A stretch of 64,000 nucleotides of DNA from Morinoia aosen (Eukaryota; Arthropoda; Malacostraca; Amphipoda; Talitridae), in the NCBI GenBank assembly GCA_030386875.1, contig CM059571.1:26034355-26098354 (forward strand), given 5' to 3'. Below the pieces are notes generated by a model, which saw only the letters and a program-made list of their open reading frames with translations, did no database searches and had not been told where the DNA came from. This document shows, piece after piece, positions 61,842-64,000 of the stretch. Both the position numbers and the translations under genes were made by a program. The stretch's first letter is position 1, and the number at the start of each line of letters is the position of its first letter.

Positions 61842-61930
61842 AAGGTGGCCAGAGACGTCAGGTTGCTGACGACGGCAATGAACAGGTAGTCGCTGATCTC
61901 AACCAGGCAAGGCAGAGAGAAGCACTTGGG
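61818..61930 (-). CDS. InR: InR exon: middle of L1 ligand-binding domain
   Basis: A 113-nt exon (37 codons plus 2 nt) encoding a leucine-rich L1 segment with EISDYLF and SNLTSLATLFPNLTVIR. These match the receptor L-domain pattern (human INSR has EYLLLF and LGDLFPNLTVIRG at the same place). The N in SNLTS and in PNLTV are possible N-glycosylation sites. The acceptor is TCGCACAG before a CCC codon and starts in phase 0. The donor is ATCAG/GTGAGTG and leaves AG, completed by A of the 30.5-kb exon to give Arg. The first residues (PKCFSLPC) are less sure than the rest. Reading through the donor meets TGA at once. The last 23 nt lie inside a 48-bp tandem array that continues into the intron. Confidence 0.85.
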
Positions 61931-63436
61931 CTGTGCGACACCAAACAAAGTGTCATTAGTGCAGGATGAAGTACAATTTATGTGAAAAAAATAAACGCAG
62001 TAGAAAAAAACAATTGGTGAGAAAAGAGGACACCTACGCAGCAACTTGATACATATATAGAGACGTTTCAGAAAAGAACCAACACAATGATTTATATAAC
62101 GATGGACTTGGGTTCCTTATGATTCCTAATTTTGTTATAATTTAGTTCTTCCGCATCGTTCCTGAAATGTAAAAATTTTTAATCCAGGTGGAAACTGAGG
62201 ATTATTCCCCTGAAGTAAATGGTAGATTTAATGCTTTTGAATCTATTTCATCATAACAGGTCTCACAATTTCATTCCGCATTTATTACGATATTCATATC
62301 TTAAAGTACAACAGACACTTGTTATTATAGAAAGCAAATGAAGAGATGGCCCTAATTCAATTGCAATTCTACATAACAAAAATTCAAACATGAGTAGCTA
62401 GTGAATGACGTAGAAAATCGTTCAGAAGCTAAATTTCAATTTTACGCAGGATATTAAAAATTTTAATTTCAGTAAATTACCCTGTTGGAAATGTTCTGAA
62501 CAGAGTAATCTTGAAAGCTATCAGACCACAATCCAACGGCGGAAATCATAGTTTTTTTTGGCGACCAGATGAAAATAACTATTTATTTCAAGAACAACAA
62601 CTGTAAATAATTTTCTAAGAGGGAAATTCATTTCTGTTTCATATAATGACTCAAAATCTCTCAGAAACATGAGTTCATCGTGGCTGTCAACACTTGGGCT
62701 ACAAAAAGTACACCTCTGATAGAAATTTCATATCAGTCACCATTCAAAACCTAATAAAGTTTATCACGTTAGATATTTTCAGCAGCCGCTCACACATTTT
62801 AGTGAAATGAAGACGACAAGTAAGATATTGAACGGGATTTCATTTAATTCAATCCCATAAGTTCTTCAATTCCATAATTCTGGTAAATAAAAACTAAGAA
62901 AATACAATATAATAAAAAATGGAAGTTCTACCTTCTCTCTATCCCATTAGTTCGGTCCTTTCGGACAAAAAATGACCTTCTTTCCAGTACCTCTATTCTG
63001 CCCACTGACAGCTACAAGTAGTGACGGCCCCTTCAGTGTCTCCATTCCCTCACATAGAAAATTAGGGGCAGAATCTCGCACTATGTTTGCAAAGATAAAT
63101 TACATGAGGTGCTGCGTAGTCATAACAAGTCTGACTCGGAGCCTGTCACTTCGCCACGGACCTTCTGAAGAGAAGAGCTATTCTCTCCGCCAGGCTGGAG
63201 CTAATTTTCTGAGCAATTCGTTGTGTATCCAGCGTAGCATCAACGATCAACAGGAGGAGCAGAGAATGGAAAAGTCACTTGCTCTTTATATGATGGTCCC
63301 CCGATGAGTTAAAGTTCGAAAGTTCGTGTGCAATTGTTTAGCAGTGTTGTCATTTAAAACGACTTTCAGTCGAAATACTTTTGATAAGTTGTGATAATTT
63401 TTCAATTATTCAAGTTTTATTAGGATCACTGAAATG
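61931..63436. other. Intron upstream of the first visible L1 exon
   Basis: The preceding exon (start of L1) was not found here. A 111-codon plus frame at 62972-63307 has no motif and no splice link to InR. Confidence 0.5.
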
Positions 63437-64000
63437 CAGGGTGATTTCCAAATATGAGGCCTTAAAGAATGTTTAGTAACTACTATATTAATAACCGGAT
63501 TTGAAAAAAAATTATATATGAAATCCTGATAAATACTAGTTTTATTCTGATTCATTTTTGAATAGAATATTTTGCATGTGCGGCCCTCTGAGTGCAGACG
63601 AAAATCAGCACGATTACGCAGACTGTTCATTGTGGCGCTGGTGAGATCAGGTCCAATATTCGCTGGATTTCTTTCTCGATGGATGCCTCGAGATGGTGTT
63701 GATTTTTTGGTTTTTCATAGTAAACTCTTCCTTTGAGGTATCCCCACAGGAATAGTTTTAAAAGTGAGAGGTCAAAGGAAGATGATATCCCAAAGGGAAG
63801 ATGAATTGTTATTTTGCTCAGCATGTCATTTTTGGGGTAACGCTAAAATCGGGTGTATTTTTCATTTGAATATGTTTTTTATGCTTCACTGTATTTTGCT
63901 TACAAACATATCCAATGAAACTCTTATGCTTCAGGATTTCATTTTAAATCCATTCAATAAAATTTGAGTTTTTAAATATTCTTTGACTTTTTGAGTTATT
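63437..64000 (-). mobile_element. Mariner-like transposon, 3' end only
   Basis: The end CAGGGTGATTTCCAAATATG starts at 63437. On the minus strand the transposase end reads DLSLLKLFLWGYLKGRVYYE (63700-63780), then LEASIEKEIQRI, MNSLRNRADFRLHSEGRT and KIFYSK. Relatives have SPDLTPLDFFLWGYLKDRVY; the third catalytic Asp (PLD) is Lys here (LLK), and the frame shifts at least once near 63630, so the copy is dead. The rest lies beyond 64 kb. Confidence 0.75.

Larger units (their letters stand above)
5022..61930 (-). other. InR: Insulin-like receptor gene, internal part (six exons seen, both ends outside window)
   Basis: Six short GC-rich exons on the minus strand, each bounded by AG/GT sites, spell the L1, cysteine-rich and start of L2 domains of an insulin/IGF receptor in the right order. 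Visible introns are about 31.1, 14.1, 2.7, 5.4 and 2.8 kb in transcript order. Exon phases match at every junction except the last, which implies an unseen exon between 5124 and 7969. In the family these domains form the extracellular ligand-binding part of a membrane tyrosine kinase. The signal peptide and start of L1 (beyond 64 kb) and the rest of L2, FnIII, membrane segment and kinase (beyond position 1) are not in view. Whether this copy is the main receptor or a diverged paralog cannot be told here. Confidence 0.82.

Noticed and set aside
1-64000. LTR, Polinton or other virus-like elements
   Set aside because: No gag, protease, integrase, capsid or envelope motif and no long direct terminal repeats were seen; the mobile sequences recognised are DNA transposons, LINE parts and short repeats.

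Overview
The window looks like arthropod nuclear DNA: AT-rich, almost gene-free between short GC-rich exons, and loaded with Tc1/mariner-type transposons, a non-LTR retrotransposon of CR1-like type, retroposed short repeats and long minisatellites. The order (insect, crustacean or chelicerate) cannot be fixed from the sequence. No bacterial operon, CRISPR array, rRNA or intact tRNA is visible.

The only host gene I can support is a fragment of an insulin/IGF-like receptor tyrosine kinase (InR) on the minus strand. Six short exons were recognised by protein motifs and splice sites: 61818-61930 and 30521-30710 (L1 domain), 16307-16400, 13429-13613 and 7970-8026 (furin-like cysteine-rich domain), and 5022-5123 (start of L2). 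The first five join in phase without adjustment. The last needs one nucleotide from an exon not found between 5.1 and 8.0 kb. The signal peptide and first part of L1 should lie beyond 64 kb; the rest of L2, the FnIII domains, membrane segment and kinase should lie beyond position 1. Nearly everything else is intron of this gene.

Layout on the plus axis: 0-0.17 kb Tc1-like transposase fragment; 2.0-2.3 kb GC-rich block; 3.7-22.1 kb introns with four copies of a retroposed repeat (family A), a 147-bp repeat pair and a hAT-type MITE; 16.9-17.6 kb a 30/25-bp minisatellite; 26.1-27.7 kb ATTACT-rich arrays; 32.4-35.2 kb a decayed Tc1-like element holding two foldback repeats; 39.7-40.7 kb a probable decayed LINE tail; 46.0-48.1 kb an IS630/Tc1-type transposon with subterminal repeat arrays; 49.4-52.2 kb a 5'-truncated CR1-like LINE; 56.9-59.2 kb a minisatellite of about 79 units of 29 bp; 61.55-61.84 kb a 48-bp tandem array; 63.4-64 kb one end of a mariner-like element.

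The most unusual signal is the 61.55-61.84 kb array. Its repeat unit carries the last 23 nt of an InR L1 exon together with its 5' splice site, so one real donor is followed by five tandem copies at exact 48-bp spacing. Splicing at any of the extra copies would put a TGA stop directly after the exon. A second L1 exon (30.5 kb) also has a diverged echo of its donor 79 bp downstream, and the 30-bp minisatellite 0.5 kb upstream of the third exon presents a GTGAGA donor-like core once per unit on the transcribed strand.
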